Assembly: GCF_018069565.1 (NCBI RefSeq)
Contig: NZ_JAGPNL010000007.1
Coordinates: 124,001-188,000 of the forward strand
From: Streptomyces tagetis
Lineage (GTDB): Bacteria; Actinomycetota; Actinomycetes; Streptomycetales; Streptomycetaceae
Direction: 5' to 3'
DNA length: 64,000 nt
Both the position numbers and the translations under genes were made by a program. Position 1 is the first letter of the stretch. The number at the start of each line of letters is the position of its first letter. This document shows, piece by piece, positions 46,914-56,153 of the stretch. A model generated the notes under the pieces. The model searched no databases. It was not told the DNA's origin and saw only the letters and a program-made list of their open reading frames with translations.

Positions 46914-48212
46914 TCACCGCCGGGTGACCCGTACCTCGTGGTCGCCCTTGAGGTCCGCCTTCGTCACCTTGATCGTGATGCCCCGGCCCGGGTCCTTGAA
47001 GGTCTCGCCCGGGGTGAAGGCGGCGTCGGAGAGTTCGGCGTGGACGTTGGGGCTGCGGGTACAGCCTCCGCTGTTGCGGCGGGAGTCGTAGACCGTCACC
47101 GGTCCCATCCCCGTGTCCACGTCCGCGTCGACCCGGTAGATCAGCACGCCGGGCCGGCAGACCGCCTCGTCGTTGCCCTCGCGGGTGCGCAGCTCCACGG
47201 CGTACCCGGACTTCCCGTCCAGCGGCACGATGACCAGTTTGTCGCCGCCCTTGCGGGCCAGCGGCGTCAGCGTGTACTCCGTCGAGCCGGGCGCGGAGGC
47301 GCAGTGCACCTGGGAGGCGTCCAGCCAGCCGAGCTTCCACTTGTGCCAGCCGAGCAGGTCGTTGTTGGCGCCCCAGTCCTCGCTCATGATGTCCCAGTGG
47401 CCGACCGCGCCGCCGCCCTCCTGGGTGTAGAGGTCGGGCAGGCCGAAGACGTGGCCGTTCTCGTGCGGCAGCACCCGGTAGCCGGTGCGGTCGTAGGAAC
47501 CGGAACCGTCGTCCTGGCGGGAGTAGACGAAGGACGCGTTCGCCACCGGGACGCCGTCGGCCACCGGTGCCTCGGCGTTGCCGGCGAAGGTGACGGACAG
47601 GACCGTGTCCAGCGCGGAGGGGCCCGCGTTCGGGGTGACCAGCACGTTGAGCAGGTCGTAGGCGCGGAAGTCCACCTTGGCGTCGGCCACGGAGACGAGG
47701 TCCTGGATCAGCTCCCGGTACCCCGGGTCGAAGGGGGCGCCGCGCTCTATGCCGTACTCGGCGAACGGCTTCGGCATCCGCAGCCACTCGGGGAGGGGAG
47801 CGTCGGGGCGGTAGTCGAGCCGGCCGTAGGAGCTGGTGGCGAACCACTCGCGGGTCTGCGGGAAGAACTCGGCGTACCGGTCGAGGGCCTTGCCCTCCCC
47901 GGGCGCGTCCGAGAAGTCGATCATCAGGTTGAGGGCGCGGACGGTGCCGGTGGAGCGGGAGTAGCCGGCGGCGGTCGGGACGCCCTCGGACATCTGGATC
48001 TCGGAGCCGCCGCTGATCAGACAGGGGCCGTGCGCGGAGGTGCGGGAGAGGGTGGCGGGGCCGGGGCCGGCCGTCGTGGTGCCCGGGACGAGGGGGCCGG
48101 TGCCGGCCGAGGTGCTGACGGCGAGGGTCAGGAGGGTGACCGCCGCGAGGGCGGCCGGACGGCGAGGGCGTATCCGCCGGCTCGGCGGCTGCACCTGCAC
48201 CTGCGGCCGCAT
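46914..48212 (-). CDS. Secreted M6-family metalloprotease
   Basis: 432 aa from ATG 48212, six bases after GGGAGGT. The N-terminus has a basic stretch (RRIRPRRPAAL) and hydrophobic core (AAVTLLTLAVSTSAG), a Sec signal peptide. The M6 (immune inhibitor A-like) zinc site HENGHVFGLPDLY is present, followed by DIMSEDWG, the Met-turn-like region. The C-terminal 140 residues are a beta-rich domain. It probably degrades extracellular protein. Confidence 0.9.
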   Translation of the reverse strand: MRPQVQVQPPSRRIRPRRPAALAAVTLLTLAVSTSAGTGPLVPGTTTAGPGPATLSRTSAHGPCLISGGSEIQMSEGVPTAAGYSRSTGTVRALNLMIDFSDAPGEGKALDRYAEFFPQTREWFATSSYGRLDYRPDAPLPEWLRMPKPFAEYGIERGAPFDPGYRELIQDLVSVADAKVDFRAYDLLNVLVTPNAGPSALDTVLSVTFAGNAEAPVADGVPVANASFVYSRQDDGSGSYDRTGYRVLPHENGHVFGLPDLYTQEGGGAVGHWDIMSEDWGANNDLLGWHKWKLGWLDASQVHCASAPGSTEYTLTPLARKGGDKLVIVPLDGKSGYAVELRTREGNDEAVCRPGVLIYRVDADVDTGMGPVTVYDSRRNSGGCTRSPNVHAELSDAAFTPGETFKDPGRGITIKVTKADLKGDHEVRVTRR

Positions 48213-48426
48213 GCGCACCTCCCGGACCCACGGCAGCCGCACGTCACCGACTGCACCCTTGCGCTCACCCTCTGCCGGGGGGTGCGGGGGCGCGCGTTGG
48301 AGGGGCTGAACGTGGGTTACCGGGCGGTAGTCGCCGGTCGGGGGAGTGTCGGGGCGCGGAGGGGGCGGGGGCGGGGTGGGGTGTGATGCGGGTCACTGGA
48401 AAGAGGGCGGCGGAGGGGAAATATCC

Positions 48427-48470
48427 GGGGAACGGTTCCCCGTTTAGACCCGTGTCCGAGTGAAACGGGG
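48427..48470. promoter_or_regulatory. Palindromes in the M6 protease/TetR divergent region
   Basis: GGGGAAC-G-GTTCCCC (48427-48441) overlaps a second inverted repeat CCCCGTTT / AAACGGGG (48438-48445 / 48463-48470). They lie about 215 bp upstream of the protease start and are plausible operators or hairpins. Confidence 0.4.
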
Positions 48471-48479
48471 ATTCCCTCC

Positions 48480-48765
48480 CCGGATCGCGGGCCGTGGATC
48501 GTGGGCCAGGGGTCCGGGGGCCAGGGGTCGCGGGCCAGGGATCGGGGGCCGTGGATCACGAGCCTTACGACCGGCGGACCCGACCTGGCTCGCCGGCCCC
48601 ACCGGTCAGAGCCCGACAACCCGACAACCCGCCCAGCCGCCGAACCACCGAACCACCGAACCGCCCAGCCACCGAACCGCCAGGCCACCGAACCACCGAA
48701 CCGCCCAGCCACCGAACCGCCAAGCCACCCAGCCACCGGGTCACCGAGCCACCGAGACCCCCGCA
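48480..48765. repeat. Low-complexity repeat tract upstream of the TetR gene
   Basis: From 48480 to 48560, degenerate GGGCCAGGGGTCC units; from 48615 to 48765, many ACCGAACCRCC and GCCACCGAACCG units of 8-16 bp in tandem. Reading frames through it give Pro/Thr/Glu-rich sequence without a ribosome site, so the TetR gene is taken to start after it. Confidence 0.7.
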
Positions 48766-48784
48766 TCATCCGAGGAGCAGCCCC

Positions 48785-49456
48785 GTGTCGACCGCCGCAC
48801 CCGCGCACCGCAAGGCGTCCCGGCCACGCGCCGATGCCCTGCGCAACCGGGAGCGGATCGTCGCCGCCGCCCGGGAGATGTTCGTCGAGTACGGCGCCGA
48901 CGTGCCGTTCGACGAGGTCGCCCGTCGCGCCGGGGTCGGCAACGCCACGGTGTACCGCAACTTCCCCGACCGTGACGCCCTCGTCCGCGAGGTCGTCTGC
49001 TCGGTGATGGACCGTACGGCGCGGGCGGCCCGCTCCGCGCTCGCGGAGACCGGCGACGCCTTCGAGGCGCTGGAACGCTTCGTGCACGCCGCCGCCGACG
49101 AGCGGATCAGCGCCCTGTGCCCGATGATCGCCGGCACCTTCGACCAGCACCATCCCGACCTGGAGGCCGCGCGCGAGCGGGTCGAAGGACTCGTCGCGGA
49201 GATCATGGAGCGGGCGAGAGAGGCCGGCCGGCTCCGGCCCGACGTGGACGTGGGCGACCTGATGATCGCCGTGGCGCAGCTCAGCCGGCCCCCGGCCGGG
49301 ACGGACTGCGTCCGCGTCGACCGCTTCGTCCACCGCCATCTCCAGTTGTTCCTGGACGGGCTGCGGGCACCCGCCCGCTCGGTCCTCCCGGGAACCGCCA
49401 CGACCGTGGCCGACCTGCGCGGCCCCGCCGACTCCTGTCCGCCGAGCCGCCGCTGA
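48785..49456 (+). CDS. TetR-family regulator of the adjacent exporter
   Basis: 223 aa from GTG 48785 behind GAGGAG. HTH at about 20-65 (RERIVAAAREMFVEYGADVPFDEVARRAGVGNATVYRNFPDRDALV). The C-terminal ligand domain ends in a Pro-rich tail. The DHA2 exporter gene follows on the same strand 263 bp later, a common regulator-exporter pair. Confidence 0.9.
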   Translation: MSTAAPAHRKASRPRADALRNRERIVAAAREMFVEYGADVPFDEVARRAGVGNATVYRNFPDRDALVREVVCSVMDRTARAARSALAETGDAFEALERFVHAAADERISALCPMIAGTFDQHHPDLEAARERVEGLVAEIMERAREAGRLRPDVDVGDLMIAVAQLSRPPAGTDCVRVDRFVHRHLQLFLDGLRAPARSVLPGTATTVADLRGPADSCPPSRR

Positions 49457-49719
49457 CCGACCCCGCCGACGGCCGCGTGGCAGACCGCGGGCCGGCCTGA
49501 CGGGCCTGACCGGCCTGACCCGGCCGACCTGGCTGCCCCGGCCGACCGGACGGCAGCCGCCTGACAGTCCTCCGTCCGGGCCCCGGCAGCCCCTGACCGA
49601 CGACCTCCGACACCCCTCCGCCGACCGCGCGACACCGTCCAGCCGTTTTATCTGCTTATCGGCGTTTCGCCGCGCTTACCTGTCTCTTTCCGTCACGAAG
49701 TCCCGAAGTGGGTACCCCC

Positions 49720-51258
49720 ATGTCAGAAGCAGCCGTCAAGGCCCCCGGCGTCCCGGACGCCGGACGCTGGAAGGCGCTCGTCTTCATCGCGCTGGCCCAG
49801 CTCATGGTCGTCCTCGACGCCACCATCGTGAACATCGCCCTGCCCTCCGCCCAGCAGGACCTCGGCATCTCCGACGGCAACCGGCAGTGGGTCGTCACGG
49901 CCTACGCCCTCGCCTTCGGCGGGCTGCTGCTCTTCGGCGGGCGCGTCGCCGACCTGTGGGGCCGCCGGCGGGCCTTCCTCGCCGGTCTGGCCGGTTTCGC
50001 CGCCGCCTCCGCGCTGGGCGGGGCGGCCACCAACGAGATGATGATGTTCGGCGCCCGCGCCCTCCAGGGCGTCTTCGGCGCCCTGCTCGCGCCCGCCGCG
50101 CTCTCCCTGCTCGCCGTGATGTTCACCGACGCCAAGGAACGCGCCAAGGCGTTCGGCATCTACGGGGCGATCGCCGGCGGCGGTGGCGCCGTCGGACTGA
50201 TCCTCGGCGGATTCCTCACCGAGTACCTGGACTGGCGCTGGACGTTCTACGTCAACATCCCGTTCGCCATCGTCGCGGCGATCGGCGCCTACCTCGTCGT
50301 CCACGAGCCGCGCGGCGGCCGGAACCGCTCCCCGCTCGACATCCCCGGCGTGGTCCTCTCCACCCTCGGCCTGGTCGCGCTGGTCTACGGCTTCACCCGC
50401 GCCGAGTCCGAGGGCTGGGGCGACCCGGTCACCGTCGGCATGTTCGTCGGCGCCGCCGTGCTGCTGCTCGCCTTCGTGGCGGTCGAGTCGCGGGTGAAGG
50501 CACCGCTGCTGCCGCTGCGCGTGATCACCCAGCGCAGCCGCGCCGGGATCTACCTCTCCCTCGGTCTCGCCGTCATCGGCATGTTCGGCCTGTTCCTCTT
50601 CCTGACCTACTACCTCCAGGTGGTGAAGGGCTACACGCCGGTCCGCACGGGCTTCGCGTTCCTGCCGATGGTCGCGGGCATGATCACGGGCTCCACCCAG
50701 ATCGGCGCCCGGCTGATGACCCGGGTCGCGCCCCGGCTGCTGATGGGCCCCGGCTTCCTGGTCGCCGCCCTCGCCATGCTGCTGCTGACCCGGATGGAGA
50801 TCGACTCCTCGTACACCTCCGTACTGCTGCCCGCGATGCTGCTGCTCGGGCTCGGCATGGGCACGGCGTTCATGCCGGCCATGTCCCTGGCGACCCAGGG
50901 CGTGGAGCCGCGCGACGCGGGGGTCGCGTCCGCCATGGTCAACACCTCCCAGCAGGTGGGCGGCGCGATCGGCACCGCCCTGCTCAACACCATCGCCGCC
51001 TCGGCCACCACGTCCTACGTCGCGGACCGGATCGGCGGCGCCGGCTCCGAGCCGCAGCGGCAACTGGTCCGGCTGGAGGGCATGGTGCACGGCTACACCA
51101 GCGCCATCTGGTTCGCCGTCGGCATCCTGGTCACCGCGGCCCTGATCGCCCTCACGCTCGTCGACGCGGGCCGTCCGGGCCGCGGTGCCGTCGCGGGCTC
51201 CGGCGGTCCGGCCGGCGCGGCCGAGGGCGAGCCGGCGGTGCCGGTGGTCGCCCACTGA
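49720..51258 (+). CDS. DHA2-family (EmrB/QacA) drug exporter
   Basis: 512 aa from ATG 49720. About fourteen hydrophobic segments. Motif A-like GRVADLWGRRRAF and motif C-like GAIAGGGGAVGLILGG mark a proton-coupled antiporter, and the N-terminal LDATIVNIALPSAQQDLG is the DHA2 signature. Probably exports toxic amphiphiles under control of the upstream TetR gene. Substrate unknown. Confidence 0.92.
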   Translation: MSEAAVKAPGVPDAGRWKALVFIALAQLMVVLDATIVNIALPSAQQDLGISDGNRQWVVTAYALAFGGLLLFGGRVADLWGRRRAFLAGLAGFAAASALGGAATNEMMMFGARALQGVFGALLAPAALSLLAVMFTDAKERAKAFGIYGAIAGGGGAVGLILGGFLTEYLDWRWTFYVNIPFAIVAAIGAYLVVHEPRGGRNRSPLDIPGVVLSTLGLVALVYGFTRAESEGWGDPVTVGMFVGAAVLLLAFVAVESRVKAPLLPLRVITQRSRAGIYLSLGLAVIGMFGLFLFLTYYLQVVKGYTPVRTGFAFLPMVAGMITGSTQIGARLMTRVAPRLLMGPGFLVAALAMLLLTRMEIDSSYTSVLLPAMLLLGLGMGTAFMPAMSLATQGVEPRDAGVASAMVNTSQQVGGAIGTALLNTIAASATTSYVADRIGGAGSEPQRQLVRLEGMVHGYTSAIWFAVGILVTAALIALTLVDAGRPGRGAVAGSGGPAGAAEGEPAVPVVAH

Positions 51259-51300
51259 TCCACGGCGCCGGCCCGCCCGGGGCCGCGAGGAACGTTTTGT

Positions 51301-51816
51301 TCAGCGCAGCCAGGGCAGGTCGGCGCCGGTCCCGCCCGGTTCCAGTCCCTCGGCGACGATCCGCATGATCTCGCCGAGGGACTTCTGTTGTTCCGGGGTG
51401 AGCCGGTCGAACACGGCCTGGCGTACGGCGTCCACGTGCCCCGGCGCGGTCCGGGCGAGCACCTCGTACCCCTCGTCCGTGAGCACGGCGAACTGGCCCC
51501 GCTTGTCGGAGGGGCAGTCCTCGCGGCGCACCCAGCCGTTCTTCTCCAGGCGGGCGACGGCGTGCGAGAGGCGGGAGCGGGTGATCTTCGCGTACCGGGC
51601 CAGCTCCGTCATCCGCAGCCGCCGCCGGGGCGACTCGCCGAGCTTGACGAGGAGCCCGTAGTAGACGTGCGGCATGCCGGCGTCGCGCTGGAGCTGGCGG
51701 TCGAGGTGGTCTTCCAGGAGGGTGCTGGCCTGGATGTAGGAGCGCCAGACGTGCTGTTCCTCGGCGGTCAGCCAGCGCGGTTCCTGGCCGGGAGGGTTTC
51801 CGGGTGCCCTGTTCAT
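51301..51816 (-). CDS. MarR-family transcriptional regulator
   Basis: 171 aa. Winged helix at about 60-125 (RMTELARYAKITRSRLSHAVARLEKNGWVRREDCPSDKRGQFAVLT), with dimerisation helices on both sides. Divergent from the LigB-type dioxygenase gene, with a short palindrome between them. Likely represses both genes and responds to an aromatic compound (inference from the arrangement). Confidence 0.92.
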   Translation of the reverse strand: MNRAPGNPPGQEPRWLTAEEQHVWRSYIQASTLLEDHLDRQLQRDAGMPHVYYGLLVKLGESPRRRLRMTELARYAKITRSRLSHAVARLEKNGWVRREDCPSDKRGQFAVLTDEGYEVLARTAPGHVDAVRQAVFDRLTPEQQKSLGEIMRIVAEGLEPGGTGADLPWLR

Positions 51817-51879
51817 GCGTCCACTCTACGAGACAGCTCCTTGAACGTTAAACAAAACCGGCGTACTCTCGGGGTATAG

Positions 51880-51893
51880 CTTGAGAATTCAAG
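51880..51893. promoter_or_regulatory. Candidate MarR operator CTTGA-N4-TCAAG
   Basis: A perfect 5-bp inverted repeat with four central bases, in an unusually A/T-rich stretch (51845-51900) between the divergent MarR and dioxygenase genes. The TTGA/TCAA half-sites match the common MarR-family operator type. A GGTATAGC-like -10 element lies just before it. Confidence 0.6.
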
Positions 51894-51971
51894 TAATCCG
51901 TATGAGGGGGTCACGGCTGTACGTCCCGTACGCGCCGTACGCCCCGTACGTCCGAGGAGGGAGTCGCCGCC

Positions 51972-52757
51972 ATGTCCGCCGCCACCCAGGAGCGCATGCC
52001 CGCCCTGTACCTGAGTCACGGTGCCCCGCCGCTCGCCGACGACCCCGTCTGGCCCGGCGAACTCGCCGCCTGGTCCGCCGGCCTGCCGCGCCCGCGCGCG
52101 ATCCTCGTCGTATCCGCCCACTGGGAGGAGGCGCCCCTCGCCCTCGGCGCCACCCGGACCGTCCCGCTCGTCTACGACTTCTGGGGCTTCCCCGAGCACT
52201 ACTACGGCGTGCGCTACGAGGCCCCCGGCGCCCCCGGACTCGCCGATTCGGTGCGCAAGCTGCTGCGCGCCCCCGGCACCCCCGTGCAGGACGTCCCCGA
52301 CCGGGGGCTCGACCACGGCGCCTACGTCCCGCTGGTCGAGATGTACCCGGACGCCGACATCCCGGTCCTCCAGGTCTCGATGCCGACCCTCGACCCGGTA
52401 CGGCTCATGGAGATCGGCCGCAGGCTGGCGCCGCTGCGCGACGAGGGCGTGCTGATCATCGGCTCCGGCTTCTTCACCCACAACCTGGCCGCCCTGCGCC
52501 AGGCCGGGGTGCCGTCCTGGTCCGCCGAGTTCGACGACTGGGGCCGGCGCGCGCTGGAGGACGGGGACGTCGACGGGCTGCTGGACTTCGCCCACAAGTC
52601 CCCGGCGGGGCTGCTGGCCCACCCGCGCACCGAGCACTTCGCCCCGCTCTTCGTGACGATGGGCGCGGCGGACGCGGCCGGTGAGCTGGACCTGCGGCGG
52701 TCGGTGATCGACGGCTTCTGGATGGGGCTGGCCAAGCGGTCGGTGCAGTTCGGCTGA
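51972..52757 (+). CDS. Class III extradiol (LigB/DODA-type) dioxygenase
   Basis: 261 aa. Metal-binding His residues of the family: LYLSHGAPP (N-terminal His), VVSAHWEE, LDHGAYVPL and FFTHN. The fold and length match the DODA-type group, which includes 4,5-DOPA dioxygenases and quinone/aromatic detoxifying enzymes. Divergent from a MarR gene, an arrangement frequently found with this family. The aromatic substrate is not identifiable. Confidence 0.9.
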   Translation: MSAATQERMPALYLSHGAPPLADDPVWPGELAAWSAGLPRPRAILVVSAHWEEAPLALGATRTVPLVYDFWGFPEHYYGVRYEAPGAPGLADSVRKLLRAPGTPVQDVPDRGLDHGAYVPLVEMYPDADIPVLQVSMPTLDPVRLMEIGRRLAPLRDEGVLIIGSGFFTHNLAALRQAGVPSWSAEFDDWGRRALEDGDVDGLLDFAHKSPAGLLAHPRTEHFAPLFVTMGAADAAGELDLRRSVIDGFWMGLAKRSVQFG

Positions 52758-52767
52758 GTGCCGACAC

Positions 52768-52796
52768 GCGGTGGGGCGGGCCGGGTGCCCCGCCGC
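52768..52796 (+). terminator. Hairpin after the dioxygenase gene
   Basis: 10-bp arms GCGGTGGGGC / GCCCCGCCGC with one G-T wobble, 11 bp after the stop codon. From here to 53085 no gene is seen. Confidence 0.55.
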
Positions 52797-53088
52797 CCGC
52801 GTTCCGCCGTCGGGCGGTGGTTCCGGCAACCTCTCGGCGGCGGGAACCGTCTGGTGGGGCAGGAGCGTTCTCGTGGCGAGGCGTCCGGCCGTGGGGGGGA
52901 GGCCGTGGGGGAGGGGTGCCGGAGCACGTGACGGGAGTCTCATCGGGGGCTCCGCCCCGGGGCCGGCGGGTCGCGGGAGTATCGCACATCCGCCGTCTGA
53001 CCTGGCCGTCCGCCCCTTCCGGTGAGGGTGCCGGACGCCTGCGGTTCGACAGGGTACTGCATGATCAGAAAAATCGGGGGGCGGGTTG

Positions 53089-53114
53089 GGAATTCTGTCC
53101 GGATTCCAGTCGTT
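53089..53114 (+). promoter_or_regulatory. Sigma-R-type promoter of hrdD
   Basis: GGAAT at 53089-53093, exactly 18 bases, then GTT at 53112-53114: the full GGAAT-N18-GTT consensus for the thiol-oxidative-stress sigma factor. It lies 120 bp upstream of the hrdD start. In S. coelicolor an hrdD promoter is known to be recognised by sigma-R. Confidence 0.85.
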
Positions 53115-53234
53115 GTTTCCATCGGATGCAGGGCACCCGAGGAGAGTTCCGGAGCAGAGCAGACCGGAGGCGTTCCGCACAGTGCCCCACGTCCGAAGGA
53201 CCACCCGCTGAACCACCATCGCAAGGGAGCACGC

Positions 53235-54233
53235 ATGGCAACCCGTGCCGTCGCCCGTCGTCAGTCCGCCACCGGCCGGACCAGCGGCGCGGCAACCAGC
53301 GTCCGCGCGAACGGCGGCGAACTCGCCGACCGCGATCTGGTCGGCATGTACCTCGACGAGATCGCCCGGACCCCGCTGCTCGACGCCGCCAAGGAAGTCG
53401 AGCTGTCCCAGACGATCGAGGCGGGTGTGTTCGCACGGCAGATACTCGCAGGCTACGAGGAGACCGGGACCGACGCCACCCGTGAGGAACTCCAGGCGCT
53501 GGAGAGGGAGGGCGAGCGCGCGAAGGACGTGTTCATCCGCTCCAACCTCCGCCTGGTCGTCGCGGTCGCGCGCCGCTACCCCCGCAGCGGTCTGCCGCTC
53601 CTCGACCTCATCCAGGAGGGCAACGCCGGCCTGGTCCGCGCGGTCGAGAAGTTCGACTACCGCAAGGGCTTCAAGTTCTCGACGTACGCCACCTGGTGGA
53701 TTCGCCAGGCCATCACCCGGTCCATCGCCGACCAGTCCCGCACCATCCGGCTCCCCGTCCACCTCGTCGAGGAGCTGGGCCGCATCCGGCGCGTGCAGCG
53801 CGAGTTCAACCGGGAGCACGGCCGTGAGCCGGAGCCCGCGGAGATCGCCGCCGAGCTGGGCTCCACGCCGGAGCGCGTCGTCGACGTGCTCGACTGGGCC
53901 CGCGACCCGGTCTCGCTGAACATGGCGGTGGACGACGAGGGCGAGACCCAGTTCGGCGACCTGCTGGAGGACACCTCCGCCGTCTCGCCCGAGCAGTCGG
54001 TGCTGACGCTCCTGCGCAGCGAGGAACTGGACGACCTGATCGGCCGCCTGGAGCCGCGCACGGCCTCGATCATCAAGATGCGCTACGGCATCGACGACGG
54101 CCGGGAGCGCACCCTGACCGAGGTCGGCAAGGAACACGGACTCACCCGCGAACGCATCCGCCAGATCGAGAAGCACGCGCTGCTGGAGCTGAAGAAGCTG
54201 GCCCACGACACCGGCTTCGAAGCCGCCGCGTGA
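53235..54233 (+). CDS. hrdD: Principal-like RNA polymerase sigma factor HrdD
   Basis: 332 aa. Begins ATRAVARRQSATG, as in S. coelicolor HrdD. Region 1.2 (DLVGMYLDEIARTPLL), region 2 (SNLRLVVAVARRYPRSGLPLLDLIQEGN and FSTYATWWIRQAI), region 3 (IRRVQREFNREHGREPEPAEIA) and region 4 with its HTH (LTEVGKEHGLTRERIRQIE) are complete. It is shorter than HrdB as it lacks the long N-terminal extension. HrdD is a non-essential group 2 sigma factor; transcription is probably stress-linked through the upstream sigma-R-type promoter. Confidence 0.95.
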   Translation: MATRAVARRQSATGRTSGAATSVRANGGELADRDLVGMYLDEIARTPLLDAAKEVELSQTIEAGVFARQILAGYEETGTDATREELQALEREGERAKDVFIRSNLRLVVAVARRYPRSGLPLLDLIQEGNAGLVRAVEKFDYRKGFKFSTYATWWIRQAITRSIADQSRTIRLPVHLVEELGRIRRVQREFNREHGREPEPAEIAAELGSTPERVVDVLDWARDPVSLNMAVDDEGETQFGDLLEDTSAVSPEQSVLTLLRSEELDDLIGRLEPRTASIIKMRYGIDDGRERTLTEVGKEHGLTRERIRQIEKHALLELKKLAHDTGFEAAA

Positions 54234-54308
54234 CCACGGCCGCCACGGCCTGACGGGTGCCCGGAAGGGCATCCGAACATGGCCGTGTAACGCCGCTTCA
54301 ACCGGCCG

Positions 54309-54335
54309 GGGCCCGGGAACAAGAACTCCGGGCCC
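54309..54335 (+). terminator. Hairpin after hrdD
   Basis: 8-bp arms GGGCCCGG / CCGGGCCC with an 11-base loop, 75 bp downstream of the hrdD stop. Confidence 0.55.
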
Positions 54336-54925
54336 TCCGATTCGACCCGAACCGAACCCTTCCGATCCCCTCAGGTCCCCTCAGATCCGATCCCCTCAGA
54401 TCCGTTCCGTGGGGATCGATCCGGGTCATGGGCCGGACACGGCCCGAAGACCCGAGCCGCCCTGCCCGTGCACCCCGCCCCTGCGGGTGCGCCCGTACAC
54501 CTGGCGAGCACACCCGAGTACGCCGGCACGCGCCGGAAGCGCCTGATGAGCACGCCCGTAAGCCTGAGCGACCGATCCACCCGTACGCGCCCGCCCGACC
54601 GTTCCGTCCCGCGCCCGGCCCCCGAGCCCGTGGGCGCCGGGCCCCGGCCGGGCGCGCGAACCTCACGACCACCCGGACTTCCGGACACCCCGAACCACGT
54701 CCCGACGTACTCCCCCCCGGCGCCGGGACTTCCCCGAGCCGGGCCGCGGTGCCCCTCCCCCTGGGCACGGCGGCCCGGCTCTTTTCGTGCGTATTTCCGG
54801 CACGAACGGCGAGGTGACGGGGGCCGCGGGGGCGGCGGGCGGGTGGAAGGCGGGGCACCCCGGACCTGAACCCCGGGGTGGCCCGCCGGATGGCAGATTC
54901 TGCCACAGGGGCATAGCCTGCCGAC
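54336..54925. other. 590-bp gap without a supportable gene
   Basis: Frames here are biased (Pro/Arg-rich) and lack ribosome sites. The first part holds several near-copies of TCCCCTCAGATCCG (54360-54410). The second (54600-54760) is Pro-codon-rich low-complexity DNA. Nothing else is recognised. Confidence 0.5.
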
Positions 54926-55819
54926 GTGAGGACCACCCGCGCGACCCACCCCACCACCGGTCCGCAAAGCGAAACCGTCACTGATCCGGAGCCCGCCGGC
55001 GGTCCGGAGCCCGTCACCGGTCCGGGGCCCGTCACCGGTCCGGGGCCCGTCACCGGTCCGGGGCCCGTCACCGGTCCGGGGCCCGCCGGCGGTCCGGAAG
55101 CCGCCACCGCCACCGCCACCGTCACCGCGCCCGGACCCCGGGCCCCGTCGCTGGCCGAGCGGCGCAAGGCCGAGACCCGGATGGAGATCGCCCGCGTCGC
55201 GGCCCGTCTCTTCGTGGGGCAGGGGTTGCGGGCCACCCGCGCCGAGGACATCGCCAAGGCGGCCGGTGTCGCGCCGCGCACCTTCTACCGGTATTTCGCC
55301 ACCAAGGAAGAGGCCGTCGCCCCCCTCTACGCCCTGGGCGCGCAGCGCTGGGCGGAGGCGGTGCGCACGGCGCCGGCCGAACTGTCCCCGCCGCAGGCCC
55401 TCGCGCACGCCGCCCGGCACGCCCTCACGCCCGGCGCCGGTGTCTCGGCGTCCTCCTGGAAGTGGGCCGGCGCCCTGATCCGCCTCGCCGAGGAGAGCCC
55501 GGCGCTGCGCAGGGTGTGGGCCGACGTCTGCCACACCGCCGAACGCACCCTCGCGCAGGCCCTGGCCGCGCGGCCGGCGCGGGGTGACGACAACGTTGCC
55601 GCGCGCCTCGCGGACTCCCCGCGACTGCGCTTCGCCGCCGCCACCGCGAGCGGTGCGGTCCGGGTCGCCGTCGAGCACTGGGCGTCCGCTCCCGAGGCGA
55701 CGCCGGGCCCCCTGGACGCGGCCCTGCGCAACCTGGAGGTGCTGCGGCACTTCCCCTGGGAGGAGTGGGGGAGCGGGGAGGACGGCGGGGACGGCGGGGA
55801 CGGCACCCGGAGGGCGTAG
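54926..55819 (+). CDS. TetR-family regulator with repeat-derived N-terminus
   Basis: 297 aa from GTG 54926. The first 70 residues are a GPVTGP repeat and Ala/Thr-rich linker. The HTH lies at about 85-135 (MEIARVAARLFVGQGLRATRAEDIAKAAGVAPRTFYRYFATKEEAV). The C-terminal domain has the SPPQALAHAARHAL and WKWAGALIRLAEESPALR pattern of Streptomyces TetR_C proteins. No neighbour suggests the target. A shorter start inside the linker cannot be excluded. Confidence 0.85.
   Translation: MRTTRATHPTTGPQSETVTDPEPAGGPEPVTGPGPVTGPGPVTGPGPVTGPGPAGGPEAATATATVTAPGPRAPSLAERRKAETRMEIARVAARLFVGQGLRATRAEDIAKAAGVAPRTFYRYFATKEEAVAPLYALGAQRWAEAVRTAPAELSPPQALAHAARHALTPGAGVSASSWKWAGALIRLAEESPALRRVWADVCHTAERTLAQALAARPARGDDNVAARLADSPRLRFAAATASGAVRVAVEHWASAPEATPGPLDAALRNLEVLRHFPWEEWGSGEDGGDGGDGTRRA
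55001..55090 (+). repeat. Five 18-bp tandem repeats within the TetR gene
   Basis: Units of GGTCCGGGGCCCGTCACC, encoding GPVTGP; the first and fifth units have small differences. The period is a multiple of three, so copy number can vary without breaking the frame. Confidence 0.9.
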
Positions 55820-56084
55820 CCGACACCGCCGTTCCGGTACTGCCCTGCCGTTCCCCGTGTGACTTCCTGCCCATCGACGGCCTTCGCGTGCGGCTTCCTG
55901 TCCGATTGTTGCCGATTCCCGTCGTTTGCGTACCGCCTGGTCCTGCCCGGTCATGCCCAGTCCTGCCCTGCTCCGCGCTGTCCCGTCCGTGTTGGCGCGG
56001 CCCGCGCGGGGCGTTGTCCTGCCCGGAGATCGCCGTGCCCACTCGTGCCCGATTGGGTCCGTTCACTTCTGTTTACGTATTTAC

Positions 56085-56094
56085 TTTCCGGAAA
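56085..56094. promoter_or_regulatory. Palindrome TTTCCGGAAA in the fru operon promoter region
   Basis: A perfect 10-bp palindrome in the only A/T-rich stretch (56066-56100) of the 334-bp gap before fruR, about 60 bp upstream of its start. Candidate operator for the DeoR-type FruR or part of the promoter. No gene is seen in the gap. Confidence 0.5.
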
Positions 56095-56153
56095 ATGGGA
56101 CGTACTCTCCCAGTGAAGTCACAGGTTCGGGCACAAGTCGGAGGTGAAGGGGC

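Noticed and set aside
48494-48784. N-terminal extension of the TetR gene through the repeat tract
   Set aside because: Extension is repeat-encoded Pro/Thr/Glu-rich sequence without a ribosome site, whereas GTG 48785 has GAGGAG upstream and fits the family length.
54257-54817. 186-codon frame downstream of hrdD
   Set aside because: Crosses a terminator hairpin, Pro/Arg-biased, no ribosome site or domain.
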